A stretch of 64,000 bases of DNA from DATEOR01 sp035296905 (GCA_035296905.1 DATHAA010000007.1:35368-99367); one strand, 5' to 3'. Counted from the first letter of the stretch, positions 1 through 8,769 are shown. A program made the numbers and translations. The notes: generated by a model from the sequence alone, not told the origin.

Positions 1-205
1 CGCGGAGCACGTCGCGCCCGTCGCCGTCGGGCAGCATGACGTCGAGGAGAACGATGTCCGGGGCCTGTGCCGAGAAGGCCTCGAGGCCGCCCGCGGCCGT
101 CTCGGCCAGGTGGACGTCGAAGCCCTCGCGCCGCAGCGCGTCCGCGAGAGGTTCCGCAATCGGGCGCTCGTCCTCGATCACCAGGACTTTCTTCCTGCTC
201 ACCAT
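1..205 (-). CDS. Response regulator, OmpR-type receiver domain (partial, runs off the left edge)
   Basis: Only the first 68 codons are in the window. The reading from the ATG at 205 starts MVSRKKVLVIEDE, giving the paired acidic residues of a receiver domain, and continues to VLLDVMLPDGDGR, which carries the phospho-acceptor Asp (about residue 57) and the usual following LP turn. It would be a two-component receiver phosphorylated by a histidine kinase. The output domain lies outside, so the regulator subfamily is not certain. It is divergent from purB with a gap of about 80 bases. Confidence 0.85.
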   Translation of the reverse strand, partial: MVSRKKVLVIEDERPIAEPLADALRREGFDVHLAETAAGGLEAFSAQAPDIVLLDVMLPDGDGRDVLR

Positions 206-271
206 GGCCACGCTCACAATACGGACGTAACGGGCGGTCGGCTTTTCACCCAGGTCGCCCACCGCGGGCTC

Positions 272-277
272 TAGAAT
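272..277 (+). promoter_or_regulatory. -10 element for purB, leaderless type
   Basis: TAGAAT lies seven bases before the GTG of purB and no Shine-Dalgarno sequence lies between. Transcription starting about seven bases after the hexamer would begin at or next to the start codon. No convincing -35 box was seen. Confidence 0.5.
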
Positions 278-284
278 CGAACCG

Positions 285-1607
285 GTGATCCCGCGCTACT
301 CACGCCCGGCCATGCAGCACATCTGGTCGGACGAGGGCAAGCTCGCCCGCTGGCTCGAGGTCGAGCTGGCCGCGCTCGAGGGCTGGAGCGAGGTCGGAGC
401 GGTTCCGGCCGACGCGGTCGGGCGCATCCGCGAGCGGGCGACTCCGCCGACACCCGAGCGCGTCGCCGAGATCGAGGAGCGGACGCACCACGACCTCGCT
501 GCGTTCGTGGATGCCGTCGCCGAAGAGCTCGGGGACGACGGGCGCTGGTTCCACTTCGGCCTGACATCCTCCGATGTGCTCGACACGGCACTCGCCCTGC
601 AGGCTCGCGAGGCTTGCCTGCTCGTCCTCGTCGGGCTCCAGAGCGCCTTCGCGGCGGTCGCTCGCCGCGCCGAGGAGCATCGCGGCACCGTGATGGTCGG
701 GCGAACTCACGGCGTCCACGCCGAGCCGATCACCTTCGGCGCCAAGCTCGCCGGCTGCGCCTTCGAGCTCGAGCGCGACAGCGACCGGATCGAGCGCGCA
801 CTGGCCGGAATCAGCATCGGGAAGATCTCAGGAGCGGTCGGGATCTATGGCGGCGGCGACCCCGAGGTCGAGCGGGTCGCCTGCGCCCGCCTCGGACTCA
901 TGCCCGAACCGGTCTCCACACAGGTGGTTCCGCGCGACCGGCACGCCGAGCTCCTGTCGGCGCTGGCCGTTTGCGCCGCGTCGGTCGAGCGCTTCGCCAC
1001 CGAGATCCGCCACCTCGCGCGCACCGAGGTGCGTGAGGTTCAGGAGCCCTTCGGGAGAGGCCAGAAGGGCTCGTCCGCGATGCCGCACAAGCGAAACCCC
1101 ATCGTTTCGGAGCGGCTCTGCGGCCTGGCACGCGTCGTGCGCGCAGCCGCGACGGTCGGGCTCGAGAACGTCGCGCTCTGGCACGAACGGGACATCTCGC
1201 ACTCGAGCGCCGAGCGCGTCGTCCTCCCCGACGCCTTCCTCGCACTCGACTACATGCTCGACCGCTTCACCTGGCTCGTCGACGGGCTCGTCGTCGACCC
1301 GCAGCGGATGCGCGCCAACCTCGACTCCTCGCACGGTCTCGTCTTCAGCCAGCGCGTTCTCCTTTCGCTCGTCGAGTCCGGCCTCTCCCGCGACGAGGCC
1401 TACCGGCTCGTCCAGCGGAGCGCACTCCGCGCGTGGGACGAAGGGGTCGACCTGCGGGCCCTGCTGGAAGAGGATCCCGAGCTGACTCTGCCCCCGGAGG
1501 CACTCGACGCCGCCTTCGACCTGGACGACGCCCTCAAGCACGTCGACGTCGTCTTCGACCGACTGTCCGCCCTCATGACCCGCAAGGAGGAACCCATACA
1601 TGCCTGA
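285..1607 (+). CDS. purB: Adenylosuccinate lyase
   Basis: A 440-residue lyase of the fumarase/aspartase superfamily. It removes fumarate from SAICAR in de novo purine synthesis and from adenylosuccinate in AMP synthesis. Visible motifs are TSSDVLDTA (about residues 93-101), GRTHGVHAEP with the catalytic His (about 138-147) and the superfamily signature GSSAMPHKRNP (about 261-271) with the flexible-loop catalytic Ser. Length is normal. The GTG start at 285 is favoured because a TAGAAT box sits seven bases upstream and the N-terminus MIPRYSRP matches the family. First gene of purB-purC-purS-purQ; its end overlaps purC by 8 bases. Confidence 0.97.
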   Translation: MIPRYSRPAMQHIWSDEGKLARWLEVELAALEGWSEVGAVPADAVGRIRERATPPTPERVAEIEERTHHDLAAFVDAVAEELGDDGRWFHFGLTSSDVLDTALALQAREACLLVLVGLQSAFAAVARRAEEHRGTVMVGRTHGVHAEPITFGAKLAGCAFELERDSDRIERALAGISIGKISGAVGIYGGGDPEVERVACARLGLMPEPVSTQVVPRDRHAELLSALAVCAASVERFATEIRHLARTEVREVQEPFGRGQKGSSAMPHKRNPIVSERLCGLARVVRAAATVGLENVALWHERDISHSSAERVVLPDAFLALDYMLDRFTWLVDGLVVDPQRMRANLDSSHGLVFSQRVLLSLVESGLSRDEAYRLVQRSALRAWDEGVDLRALLEEDPELTLPPEALDAAFDLDDALKHVDVVFDRLSALMTRKEEPIHA

Positions 1608-2463
1608 GGCTGCCGTCCACGTCGCGAGCGGCAAGGTTCGCGAGATCTTCGAGCTCGACTCCGAGCGCCTGCTGCTCGTCGCCAGCGACCGCATCTCGAC
1701 CTTCGACGTCGTGCTCCCGACCGAGATTCCGGACAAGGGCCGCGTGCTCACCGGACTCTCCGGCTTCTGGTTCGCGCGGACGCGTGCGATCGTCCCAAAC
1801 CACCTGCTCGCGCTGCGGCCCGACGGCCGCTCGACCGAGGCGAAGCGCCTGCAGATGCTCCCGATCGAGTGCGTCGTCCGCGGGTACCTCGCCGGCTCGG
1901 GGTGGAAGGACTACTGCGCGACCGGCGCGACATCGGGCCACGAGCTTCCGGCCGGCCTGAGTGAGTCGGACCGGCTGCCCGCTCCGATCTTCACGCCCGC
2001 GACGAAGGCTCAGACCGGGCATGACGAGAACATCGACCACGCCCGCGCGGCCGAGCTCGTCGGCGAGGAGCGCCTGGCGCAGGTAGAGCGAATCGTTCTC
2101 GAGCTCTACCGGCACGCGTCCGAGTACGCCGGCGAGCGGGGCGTGATCATCGCCGACACCAAGTTCGAGCTCGGTTTCGACGAGAACGGCGAGATCGTCC
2201 TCGGTGATGAGGCTCTGACGCCGGACTCCTCCCGCTTCTGGCCGGCGGACGTCTACACGCCCGGCGGGCCGCAGCCCTCATTCGACAAGCAGTACGTTCG
2301 CGACTACTGTGAGCGGCTCGGCTGGGACAAGACCGCTCCCGGCCCCGAGCTTCCCGAGGAGGTCGTCGCCGAGACGCGTGCCCGCTACGTCGAGGCTTTC
2401 GAGCGCCTCACCGGCCTCTCCTTCGAGGACTACCTCGCCGACCCGGAGATTGTCCTCCGATGA
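1600..2463 (+). CDS. purC: Phosphoribosylaminoimidazole-succinocarboxamide synthase (SAICAR synthetase)
   Basis: 287 residues. It joins CAIR and aspartate with ATP to give SAICAR, the step before PurB in the pathway. Seen: the N-terminal GKVREIFELD nucleotide-binding loop (about residues 9-18), the conserved PIECVVRGYLAGSGW segment (about 88-102) and DTKFELGFD near residue 185. Length is that of the longer, about 300-residue PurC form. The start overlaps the purB stop by 8 bases and an AAGGAGGAA ribosome-binding site lies inside purB, so coupled translation is likely. It ends with a 4-base overlap into purS. Confidence 0.97.
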   Translation: MPEAAVHVASGKVREIFELDSERLLLVASDRISTFDVVLPTEIPDKGRVLTGLSGFWFARTRAIVPNHLLALRPDGRSTEAKRLQMLPIECVVRGYLAGSGWKDYCATGATSGHELPAGLSESDRLPAPIFTPATKAQTGHDENIDHARAAELVGEERLAQVERIVLELYRHASEYAGERGVIIADTKFELGFDENGEIVLGDEALTPDSSRFWPADVYTPGGPQPSFDKQYVRDYCERLGWDKTAPGPELPEEVVAETRARYVEAFERLTGLSFEDYLADPEIVLR

Positions 2464-2699
2464 GGGCGACCGTCCTCGTTCGGCCGAAGGCAGGGATCCT
2501 CGACCCCCAGGGAGCGGCGGTGGAAAGCTCGCTGCGCCAGCTCGGGTTCCCGGTCGGCGAAGCGCGCGTCGGACGCGTGATTGACCTGGACGTCGACGCC
2601 GCCACCGCCGACGAGGCACGAGGCGAGATCGAACGCATGTGCGAGCGCTTGCTCGCGAACCCCTTGATCGAGAGCTACGAGATCGAGGTCGCCGGATGA
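2460..2699 (+). CDS. purS: FGAM synthase subunit PurS
   Basis: 79 residues, the usual size of PurS, the small subunit that bridges PurL and PurQ in the three-part formylglycinamidine ribonucleotide synthase. The N-terminal TVLVRPKAGILDPQG strand-turn (about residues 3-17) and the central VGEARVGRVIDLDV segment are typical. ATGA overlaps link it to purC upstream and purQ downstream. Its presence shows that the enzyme is the PurS/PurQ/PurL complex, consistent with the small-type PurL encoded at 18196. Confidence 0.96.
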   Translation: MRATVLVRPKAGILDPQGAAVESSLRQLGFPVGEARVGRVIDLDVDAATADEARGEIERMCERLLANPLIESYEIEVAG

Positions 2700-3382
2700 G
2701 CGAGGTCGTCCCGCGCATCGCAGTGCTCGTCTTCCCGGGGTCGAACGACGACCGCGACGCGGCGTGGGCGCTCACTGCGCTCGGCGCCGACGCACGCCTC
2801 ATCTGGCACGCCGAAGAAGCGCTGCCCGAGGTGGACGCCGTTGTCCTCCCCGGCGGGTTCTCGTACGGCGACTATCTGCGCTGCGGCGCGATCGCCCGCT
2901 TTTCGCCCGCGATGCAGGCGGTGACCGCGTTCGCGGCGGAGGGCGGTCTCGTCCTCGGGATCTGCAACGGCTTCCAGATCCTCTGCGAGGCCGGCCTCCT
3001 TCCGGGGGTCCTTCGCCCCAACGCGTCGCTCGAGTTCGTCTGCGCGGACGTACCCCTGCGGGTCGAGCGCACTGACACGCCGTTTACCTCCAGGTGTGAG
3101 CCAGGACAGGAGCTGGTGATCCCCGTGAAGCACGGGGAGGGCTGCTACCACGCACCGGCCGACCTGGACGACGAACAGATCATCCTCCGCTACACGCGGG
3201 GCGCGAACCCCAATGGCTCGGAACGCGATATCGCAGGCATCGTCAACCCTGACGGGAACGTCCTCGGCCTGATGCCGCACCCCGAGCACGCGGTGGACCC
3301 CCTGCTCGGATCGGGGGACGGCGCGCTCGTGCTCGCGTCGCTGGTGGATGCCGCTCGAGAGCGGCTCTATGCGAGGGCCTAG
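2696..3382 (+). CDS. purQ: FGAM synthase, glutaminase subunit PurQ
   Basis: 228 residues, a class I glutamine amidotransferase that supplies ammonia to PurL. Seen: PGSNDDRD near the N-terminus, the nucleophile elbow GICNGFQIL with the catalytic Cys (about residue 89), and MPHPEHAVD near the C-terminus with the His and Glu of the triad. The ATG at 2696 is chosen because it makes a 4-base overlap with the purS stop and starts MSEVVPRIAVLVFPG; an earlier in-frame ATG lies inside purS. purL is not next door: it resumes 14.8 kb downstream. The stop is overlapped by 4 bases by a convergent small gene. Confidence 0.97.
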   Translation: MSEVVPRIAVLVFPGSNDDRDAAWALTALGADARLIWHAEEALPEVDAVVLPGGFSYGDYLRCGAIARFSPAMQAVTAFAAEGGLVLGICNGFQILCEAGLLPGVLRPNASLEFVCADVPLRVERTDTPFTSRCEPGQELVIPVKHGEGCYHAPADLDDEQIILRYTRGANPNGSERDIAGIVNPDGNVLGLMPHPEHAVDPLLGSGDGALVLASLVDAARERLYARA

Positions 3383-3642
3383 GCAGCCATCCCGAGCGCT
3401 CCTTGGATCGTTGGATGTTCGGCAAGCGCTGCGCGGAAGCGCTCGAGGTCACGGCCGCGGAGGGTGACGGGTCCTCTCCGAGCTGTGCCGTCGGTCGAGT
3501 AGGCGAAGCGGACGAGCTCGTTCCCCTTCTCGTCCACCAGAAGCTGGACGATCGTCGCGAAGCGGCGGTCGCCCGCGCGCTGCTGCACGGTGAACTCCTC
3601 CAGGACCTCTGCCTGCCCCCAGGGTGTCGTCGCTTTCGCCAT
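3379..3642 (-). CDS. Conserved small protein, function unknown
   Basis: 87 residues with no recognised domain. The product is soluble and mixed alpha/beta in character: an N-terminal AKATTPWGQAEVLEEF, a middle part rich in beta-type residues (FATIVQLLVDEKG) and a charged helix at the end. Codon use matches the surrounding high-GC genes, and the start fits the TANNNT-N6-ATG pattern, so I take it as real. Convergent with purQ with a 4-base overlap of stops. I infer no function. Confidence 0.7.
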   Translation of the reverse strand: MAKATTPWGQAEVLEEFTVQQRAGDRRFATIVQLLVDEKGNELVRFAYSTDGTARRGPVTLRGRDLERFRAALAEHPTIQGALGMAA

Positions 3643-3648
3643 GACCCG

Positions 3649-3654
3649 AGGCTA
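3649..3654 (-). promoter_or_regulatory. -10 element, leaderless type
   Basis: On the minus strand TAGCCT precedes the ATG at 3642 by exactly six bases, without a Shine-Dalgarno sequence. Confidence 0.45.
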
Positions 3655-3702
3655 GACGGAAAAAACGCACGGGAGACGCGCGAGGTGTGCCGGCTTTGCG
3701 AA

Positions 3703-3720
3703 GCCTCTGCGCCGAGAGGC
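3703..3720 (-). terminator. Candidate hairpin downstream of the orphan permease
   Basis: GCCTCT and AGAGGC form a 6-bp stem with a 6-base loop, just past the permease stop at 3732. A longer alternative pairing (GCGAAGCCT with AGGCTTCGC, 3698-3741) reaches into the stop codon. There is no strong U-tract, so the call is weak. Confidence 0.3.
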
Positions 3721-3731
3721 CCTAACGAGGC

Positions 3732-4712
3732 TCAGGCTTCGCGCAACCGCGGGTCGAGCATGTGGTGGGCGATGTCAACGAGCAGGTTCAGGCAGATGAT
3801 CATCACGGCGAGGACGATCGTCACGCCCATGACCACCGTGTAGTCGCGAGCGATCACCGACGCGACGAAGTACTTCGAAATGCCGGGGATGGCGAAGATG
3901 TTCTCGACGATGAACGAGCCCGTGACCATCGCGCCGAACATCGGCCCGGCGACGATGATCAGGGGCAGCAACGAGTTCTTGAGCGCGTGGACGCCGACGA
4001 TGCGCCTCCGCGACAGGCCCTTTGCCCGGGCCATCCGTACGTAGTCGCTCTCCAGGGTCTCGAGCAGAGTGCCGCGCAAGAGCCGTGCGAAGTAGGCCAT
4101 CGGCACGAGGCTCAGGGTGAGGGTCGGCAGCACCTTATTCTGCCAGCTGTCGTCCCAGCCAGAGGTCGGGAGCAGGGCGAGCTTCACCGAAACGTAGTAG
4201 ATGAGCAGCGTGGCGACGAGAAAGCTGGGCAGCGAGATGCCGAGCCCCGTGAGGACGCGGACGGCATAGTCGAAGACCGAGCCCGGTCGCAGCGCGGCCA
4301 GGATTCCCACCGGGATCCCGATGAGGATCGCCCACGCAAACGCCAGCAGCACGAGCTGGACCGAGCGCGGCGCCATCTCCTTGATGATGTCGGTCACGCG
4401 CATGTATCGAAACGACAGCGAGGGTCCGAAGTCGAGTGTCACGACGCCCTTCAGATAATTGCCGTACTGCTGGTACCAGGGCAGGTCGAGCCCGTACTTC
4501 TCGCGCTGGTTACGGCGGATCGCCGGAGGCTGCGGATCCCCGTACTTCACCCATCCCGCATTCGAGAGCCCGAGCAGCGGCCCGTGCCGGAACGGATCGC
4601 CGCCGATTGACCTCATCATGAAGAACACGATCGTGAGAACAACCCAGAGGATGGGGATCGTCCACAACAATCGGCGCAGGATGAAGCCAGCCACAGACTG
4701 AGCTTGCCCCAT
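3732..4712 (-). CDS. Peptide/nickel-type ABC transporter permease (DppB/OppB family), without partners
   Basis: 326 residues. It begins with a hydrophobic helix (FILRRLLWTIPILWVVL) typical of DppB/OppB permeases, then has an extracellular loop of about 80 residues, five more membrane segments and the cytoplasmic EAA loop (about 220-242, ARAKGLSRRRI) that contacts the ATPase. Length is normal. It should form half of an import pore for oligopeptides or similar solutes with a DppC-type partner and ATPases. None of these is adjacent: a small unrelated gene lies downstream and 700 bases of decayed sequence upstream. It is either an operon remnant or works with partners elsewhere. The only family 5 solute-binding domain in the window is the one fused to the cyclase at 9962-13077. 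Confidence 0.9.
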   Translation of the reverse strand: MGQAQSVAGFILRRLLWTIPILWVVLTIVFFMMRSIGGDPFRHGPLLGLSNAGWVKYGDPQPPAIRRNQREKYGLDLPWYQQYGNYLKGVVTLDFGPSLSFRYMRVTDIIKEMAPRSVQLVLLAFAWAILIGIPVGILAALRPGSVFDYAVRVLTGLGISLPSFLVATLLIYYVSVKLALLPTSGWDDSWQNKVLPTLTLSLVPMAYFARLLRGTLLETLESDYVRMARAKGLSRRRIVGVHALKNSLLPLIIVAGPMFGAMVTGSFIVENIFAIPGISKYFVASVIARDYTVVMGVTIVLAVMIICLNLLVDIAHHMLDPRLREA

Positions 4713-5004
4713 TCGTGAGCATCACCACCACTTTGATTTCTTGCCGCGAGCATAAGCGCTCCTTAGGCTCGTGGAGCGGACGCTGAGCCGCAGGCGAAAA
4801 CCCTTTCGCTCCCGAGACGGGCACTCGTGCGCAGGGCGAAGACCGCGCTTCGCCACACATCTCGGGGGAGGCCCGTGCCGATCGGGACGCGCTCCGGATC
4901 CGGTGCTTCGGGGGTGGGACCAACATGCACACGTTCCGGGCAGCGCGTGTGGTCCGCCAGGGCACGGCGCTCGCCAACCCCTCCCTCTCCCGAGAGTCTC
5001 GCCG

Positions 5005-5183
5005 ACCGCAGGTTCGGTGACTGGACGATTTCCACCCAGGCGATGAACCTGCTGGAGCAGGAGATCCGGGCAAGCGCGCCCCGCCGCGTGCGCGAGTTCG
5101 GAAGCGGGCTCAGCACCGCCTGCCTCGCGCGCTACATGGCGGAGAACGCGCCCGGCTCGATCCTTTGCGCACGCAAACCGTGA
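5005..5183 (+). pseudogene. Fragment of a class I SAM-dependent methyltransferase
   Basis: The + strand reads FGDWTISTQAMNLL, then RVREFGSGLSTACLARYM, which resembles the N-terminal helix and motif I (E-x-GSG-x-ST) of SAM-binding methyltransferases. The frame stops soon after, at 5183, and no remaining domain is found, so only about 55 codons are left. No start or upstream domain was recognised. The rest of 4713-5257 shows no gene. Confidence 0.5.
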
Positions 5184-5257
5184 CGGGCTGGCCAAGGTCG
5201 ACGTTCGCACCTGAGGAGCTTGCGCTCGAAGCGTTCCGCCTCGGAGCCAGCCATTTC

Positions 5258-5445
5258 AGCCGCGCTCGATCAGCTCGACCCGGTAGCGCATGTGCGTAAA
5301 TTCATGCCCGCTCGATCAATTCGACTCGGTAGCCGTCGAGAAACAGTACGTTTGTAAGTTGATCTGATTTGATCCTTCAGGCGCTGCTGTCCTCGATCAA
5401 TTCGACCCGATAGTCGTCTGGAAGCGCGAACTTGTCGTGTGCAGC
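5258..5445 (-). repeat. VOC-tail repeat array A (units I-II-III)
   Basis: Three consecutive segments of about 45-70 bases whose minus strand encodes the last residues of a VOC/glyoxalase protein with a stop codon each: RYRVELIERG (5259-5304), FLDGYRVELIERA (5305-5363) and LPDDYRVELIEDSSA (5376-5445). Codons differ mostly at synonymous sites. On the minus strand the array starts about 25 bases after the trkH stop codon. The same three unit types recur in the same order at 9708-9893 and in part at 8770, 13138 and 14905. Confidence 0.8.
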
Positions 5446-5470
5446 CCGTTTTAGCAAGCCTCCCCAGCGA

Positions 5471-7012
5471 TCAAGCTCGCCAATAGCGGCGCGTGAAGAG
5501 CACGACGATCGGGATCAGCTCCAACCGGCCCAGCCACATCAGCACGATCATGATCACTTTGGAAAGGTCGCTGAAAGGCTCGAACGAGCCCATCGGGCCC
5601 GCGAACCCGAATCCCGGTCCGACGTTCCCGATCGTCGTCGCGACGGCCGACATGGCCTCGAACGGGGTCACTTCTACCCCTGCTCGCGCGGATTCGATCG
5701 TGATGCCGATCGTTCCAAGGGCGAAGAGCCCGAGGTAGAGCAGCACGAAGAAGCTGAGCGCTCTCAGCGTCGGCTCGTCCACGACCCGCTGGTTGAAGCG
5801 GACCGGCCGAACGATCTCGGGATGAATGGTTTGATCGAGCTCGCGACGCATTAACCTCGTGAGCATGAGGTGGCGGACGACCTTGATCGAGCCGGCCGTC
5901 GAGAGCGCCATCCCCCCGACGAACATGGCCACGACGAGGAGCACGGACGTCAGCGCCGTCCAGCGTGTGAAGTCAGCGTTCGCGTAGCCCGTCGTAGTTG
6001 TCACCGAGACCGTCTGGAACACGGCCTTTCCAAAGGCTTCCCTGCCGTCGAACAGGTCGTTTGCCCACAGAGAGGCAAAGATGACAAGCGACGTGACGAT
6101 GAGGACGGCGCCGTAGGTTCGAAACTCCTCGTCGCGCAAAAAATTCATACGCCGGCGGGCAACCCCGTACAGGAGGACGAAGTTCGTTCCCGCCAGGAAC
6201 ATGAAGGCGACGATTGTCCATTGAGACGCCGAGCCGAACGCCTCGATCGAGCGCGCCCGTGTCGAGAACCCACCGGTCGGCATCGTGGTGAAGGCGTGCC
6301 CGACGGCATCGAAGAGATTCATCTCGGGGTCGACCCCCGTCCAGCCGAGGAAGGCGAGAATGGAGGCCTCGAGTGCCGTGAGACCGATGTAGAGGACCCA
6401 CATGAGGCGCGCGGTCTCCCGAATCGAGCTCGTCAACGTTTGGAACTCGTGCCCGGGCGCCTCCGAGGCGAAGAGCTGCCGCCCGCCGACGCGAAGGCGC
6501 GGGAGCACGGCGATGGCGAGCACGATGATTCCCATGCCGCCGATCCACTGGGAGAACTGGCGCCACATCGCGAGCGAGTGGTTCAGCGCGCCGATGTCCG
6601 TGAGGGTGCTCGCCCCGGTCGTGGTCAATCCGCTCATCGCCTCGAAGAAAGCGTCGAGGGGGGCGTCGAGCTGCTGCTCGCTCGACAGGATGTACGGCAG
6701 CGCGACCAGGGCCGCTCCGAGAAACCAGGTGACGGCCACGACGAGGAAACCCTCTCGCGGTCCGACCCGCTCCTTGCCCCGCGTGAGGAACTCGAGACCC
6801 GCGCCTAGAGCGAACGAGACGGCACCACCGATCACGAACGGCCAGACGGGTTCGCTGTAGCCGAGGGCGACAGCGGCCGGCAGGACGAACGCGAGGCTGA
6901 GGTACTTGACGAGCGCGCCGATTAGGTTCACGGACGCGCCGAGATCGACCCCGATCGTTAAGCGTGCCTCGCCTGGCTCACGCGGTCTCCGATGCCATCG
7001 CTGTCGAACCAC
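5471..7012 (-). CDS. trkH: Potassium uptake protein TrkH/KtrB family (K+-translocating subunit)
   Basis: About 513 residues from the GTG at 7012. That start is chosen because TAACGT lies seven bases upstream; longer in-frame starts at 7051 and 7087 also exist. The protein has the four membrane-pore-membrane repeats of TrkH with filter-like turns TTTGAST, TTMPTGGFST, TTTTGYAN and TTIGNVGPG. It imports K+ through the membrane, gated by the cytosolic TrkA ring. trkA is encoded divergently 80 bases away, so both subunits are present. The stop codon is followed at once by VOC-tail repeat array A. Confidence 0.95.
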   Translation of the reverse strand: MVRQRWHRRPREPGEARLTIGVDLGASVNLIGALVKYLSLAFVLPAAVALGYSEPVWPFVIGGAVSFALGAGLEFLTRGKERVGPREGFLVVAVTWFLGAALVALPYILSSEQQLDAPLDAFFEAMSGLTTTGASTLTDIGALNHSLAMWRQFSQWIGGMGIIVLAIAVLPRLRVGGRQLFASEAPGHEFQTLTSSIRETARLMWVLYIGLTALEASILAFLGWTGVDPEMNLFDAVGHAFTTMPTGGFSTRARSIEAFGSASQWTIVAFMFLAGTNFVLLYGVARRRMNFLRDEEFRTYGAVLIVTSLVIFASLWANDLFDGREAFGKAVFQTVSVTTTTGYANADFTRWTALTSVLLVVAMFVGGMALSTAGSIKVVRHLMLTRLMRRELDQTIHPEIVRPVRFNQRVVDEPTLRALSFFVLLYLGLFALGTIGITIESARAGVEVTPFEAMSAVATTIGNVGPGFGFAGPMGSFEPFSDLSKVIMIVLMWLGRLELIPIVVLFTRRYWRA

Positions 7013-7019
7013 GAGCCTG

Positions 7020-7025
7020 ACGTTA
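7020..7025 (-). promoter_or_regulatory. -10 element for trkH, leaderless type
   Basis: Minus-strand TAACGT ends seven bases before the GTG at 7012. This supports 7012 rather than the longer starts. trkA, on the other strand, has TAGGCT eight bases before its ATG. Confidence 0.4.
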
Positions 7026-7092
7026 GAGACGCGCTCGGCGCTCGGGGTCATGACCGCGAATCGAGGATCGCGTGGCGCTAGGCTCACACGGC

Positions 7093-8421
7093 ATGAAGGT
7101 CATAGTCGTCGGGGCGGGACAAGTTGGCTCAACGGTCATTGAGGCACTCCACGGCGAGCACGAGCTGACGCTGATCGATGTCGACGCGACACGGCTGAAC
7201 ACGTTCGCGCACCGCTACGACATCGCCACGGTCGAGGGGAACAGCGCCAGCCGCCGCACGCTCCGCCAAGCGAACGTCGAGGAGACCGACCTGCTAATCG
7301 CCTGCACGTCCCGCGACGAGGTGAACATCGTCTCTTCGATGTTCGCGAAGAAGCTCTCGCCCTCGACCACGACGATCGTGCGGACGACGAACGTCGAGTA
7401 CCTCGAGATCTGGCGCGAGCGAGAGCTCGAGATCGACTTCATGGTCTCCTCGGAGCAGGAGGTGGCCAACGCAGTCACACGAATCATCGGCATTCCAGCC
7501 GCGCGCCAGACCGACGTCTTCGCAGACGGGAAGGTGCAGGTCGTCGAGTTCGATGTGCCGGCGGACAGTTCCGACGGTCCAGTCATTGGGAAGGAGCTTC
7601 GGGAAGCCGAGATCCCGGCGGACTCGAAGGTGGCAGCCGTCATCCGCGGCAGTCGTGTCATCGTGCCGCGCGGAGACTCGTCCATCCTTCCAGGCGACCG
7701 GGTCGTGTTGATCGGCTCTCCCCGAGCAGCGCGCGAGTGGAGTCAGATGCTGAGTGGCATCCGCCGCGGCGTCGAGAACGTCGTCATCTTCGGAGCCGGC
7801 CAAACGGGCTTCGCCGTCGCCGAGTCTCTCCTGGCCGAAGGAATCGACGTGCGTCTGGTCGAGTGGAGGGCCGACCGCGCCCGCGAGGTGGCCGAGGCGC
7901 TTCCCAAGGCGCGCGTCTTCCATGCAACGGGCACGGATGCGGACTTTCTCGAGCGCGAACGGATCGGACGGGCCGCGGCTGGAATCTTCGCCATGCCCGA
8001 CGACGCGAAGAATCTCTATGCGGCGACGCTCGCGCGGGTGCACGGACTGAGGCTGACGATCGCGCTCGTCCACGAACCCGGCTCCGAGGAAGTCTTCGAG
8101 CGCACGGGAATCGACGTGACGATCAACCCGCGCACCGTGACCGCCGAGGAGATGGTCCGGTTCGCACACGACCCCCGTATCCGCCAGCTCGCGATGCTCG
8201 AGCGCGACCGTTTCGAAGTACTCGACATCACCGTCCGGGCGGAAAGCCGGCTCTGCGGGACGCCGTTTCGCGAACTCCCGATCACCGGCTCGCTCATCGG
8301 GGCCATCATCCGTGACGACACCGCGGTCTTTCCGCACGGCAATGACATGCTCGAGCCCGGCGACCGTGCGATCATCTTCACCGAGTCGTCCCGGGTCCGC
8401 GAAGTTGAGGACGCCCTATAG
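7093..8421 (+). CDS. trkA: Trk potassium uptake regulator TrkA
   Basis: 442 residues with a duplicated layout: an RCK/TrkA-N Rossmann domain starting MKVIVVGAGQVGS, a TrkA-C domain, then a second Rossmann domain (FGAGQTGFAVAESL, about residue 231 on) and a second TrkA-C ending at GDRAIIF. It binds NAD(H) or adenine nucleotides at the two GxGxxG loops and gates TrkH from the cytoplasm. The ATG at 7093 is chosen because the Rossmann strand begins there; an in-frame GTG seven codons earlier adds only a short tail. Divergent from trkH. Confidence 0.95.
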   Translation: MKVIVVGAGQVGSTVIEALHGEHELTLIDVDATRLNTFAHRYDIATVEGNSASRRTLRQANVEETDLLIACTSRDEVNIVSSMFAKKLSPSTTTIVRTTNVEYLEIWRERELEIDFMVSSEQEVANAVTRIIGIPAARQTDVFADGKVQVVEFDVPADSSDGPVIGKELREAEIPADSKVAAVIRGSRVIVPRGDSSILPGDRVVLIGSPRAAREWSQMLSGIRRGVENVVIFGAGQTGFAVAESLLAEGIDVRLVEWRADRAREVAEALPKARVFHATGTDADFLERERIGRAAAGIFAMPDDAKNLYAATLARVHGLRLTIALVHEPGSEEVFERTGIDVTINPRTVTAEEMVRFAHDPRIRQLAMLERDRFEVLDITVRAESRLCGTPFRELPITGSLIGAIIRDDTAVFPHGNDMLEPGDRAIIFTESSRVREVEDAL

Positions 8422-8499
8422 CGTTCGTGCAAGCGCGTGCTCAGCTCCGCTCGTCTCCATGTCGATCTGGGGGCGAAGCGGTCGAGAGGGGTCGAACGC

Positions 8500-8625
8500 T
8501 CATCCCCACCTCGCGAAGACGAGCGGGCGCCTCGTCGCCGTGCTCCTGCGTGTGACGGGTGTAGCCCCGGACATCGCGATCAGGAAGGTCCGGATCCCGG
8601 CTTCCGAGGTGGGTAGGAGAGGGTC
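8500..8625 (-). pseudogene. Fragment of a class III nucleotide cyclase N-terminus
   Basis: On the minus strand IRTFLIA and then, after a one-base deletion, DVRGYTRHTQEHGDEA can be read. This matches the intact fusion gene at 9962, which has IRTFLIADVRGYTRFTQERG. Only about 40 codons of the cyclase domain remain. It is a decayed second copy, inverted relative to the intact one 1.4 kb away. Flanking sequence (8422-8500 and 8625-8770) shows no other recognisable gene. Confidence 0.65.
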
Positions 8626-8769
8626 TTCGAATCAAGGCCGCAAACGCCCGTTTCGACGAACCGGGCAGCACATGTGCTTGCCGTTCTCGCGGGTCAACCA
8701 CACGAAGAGCCAAGGGCCCGGGCGCCGGGCATGACCCACGAATCGCCCCTCTGACGGTCGCTCGATCAG

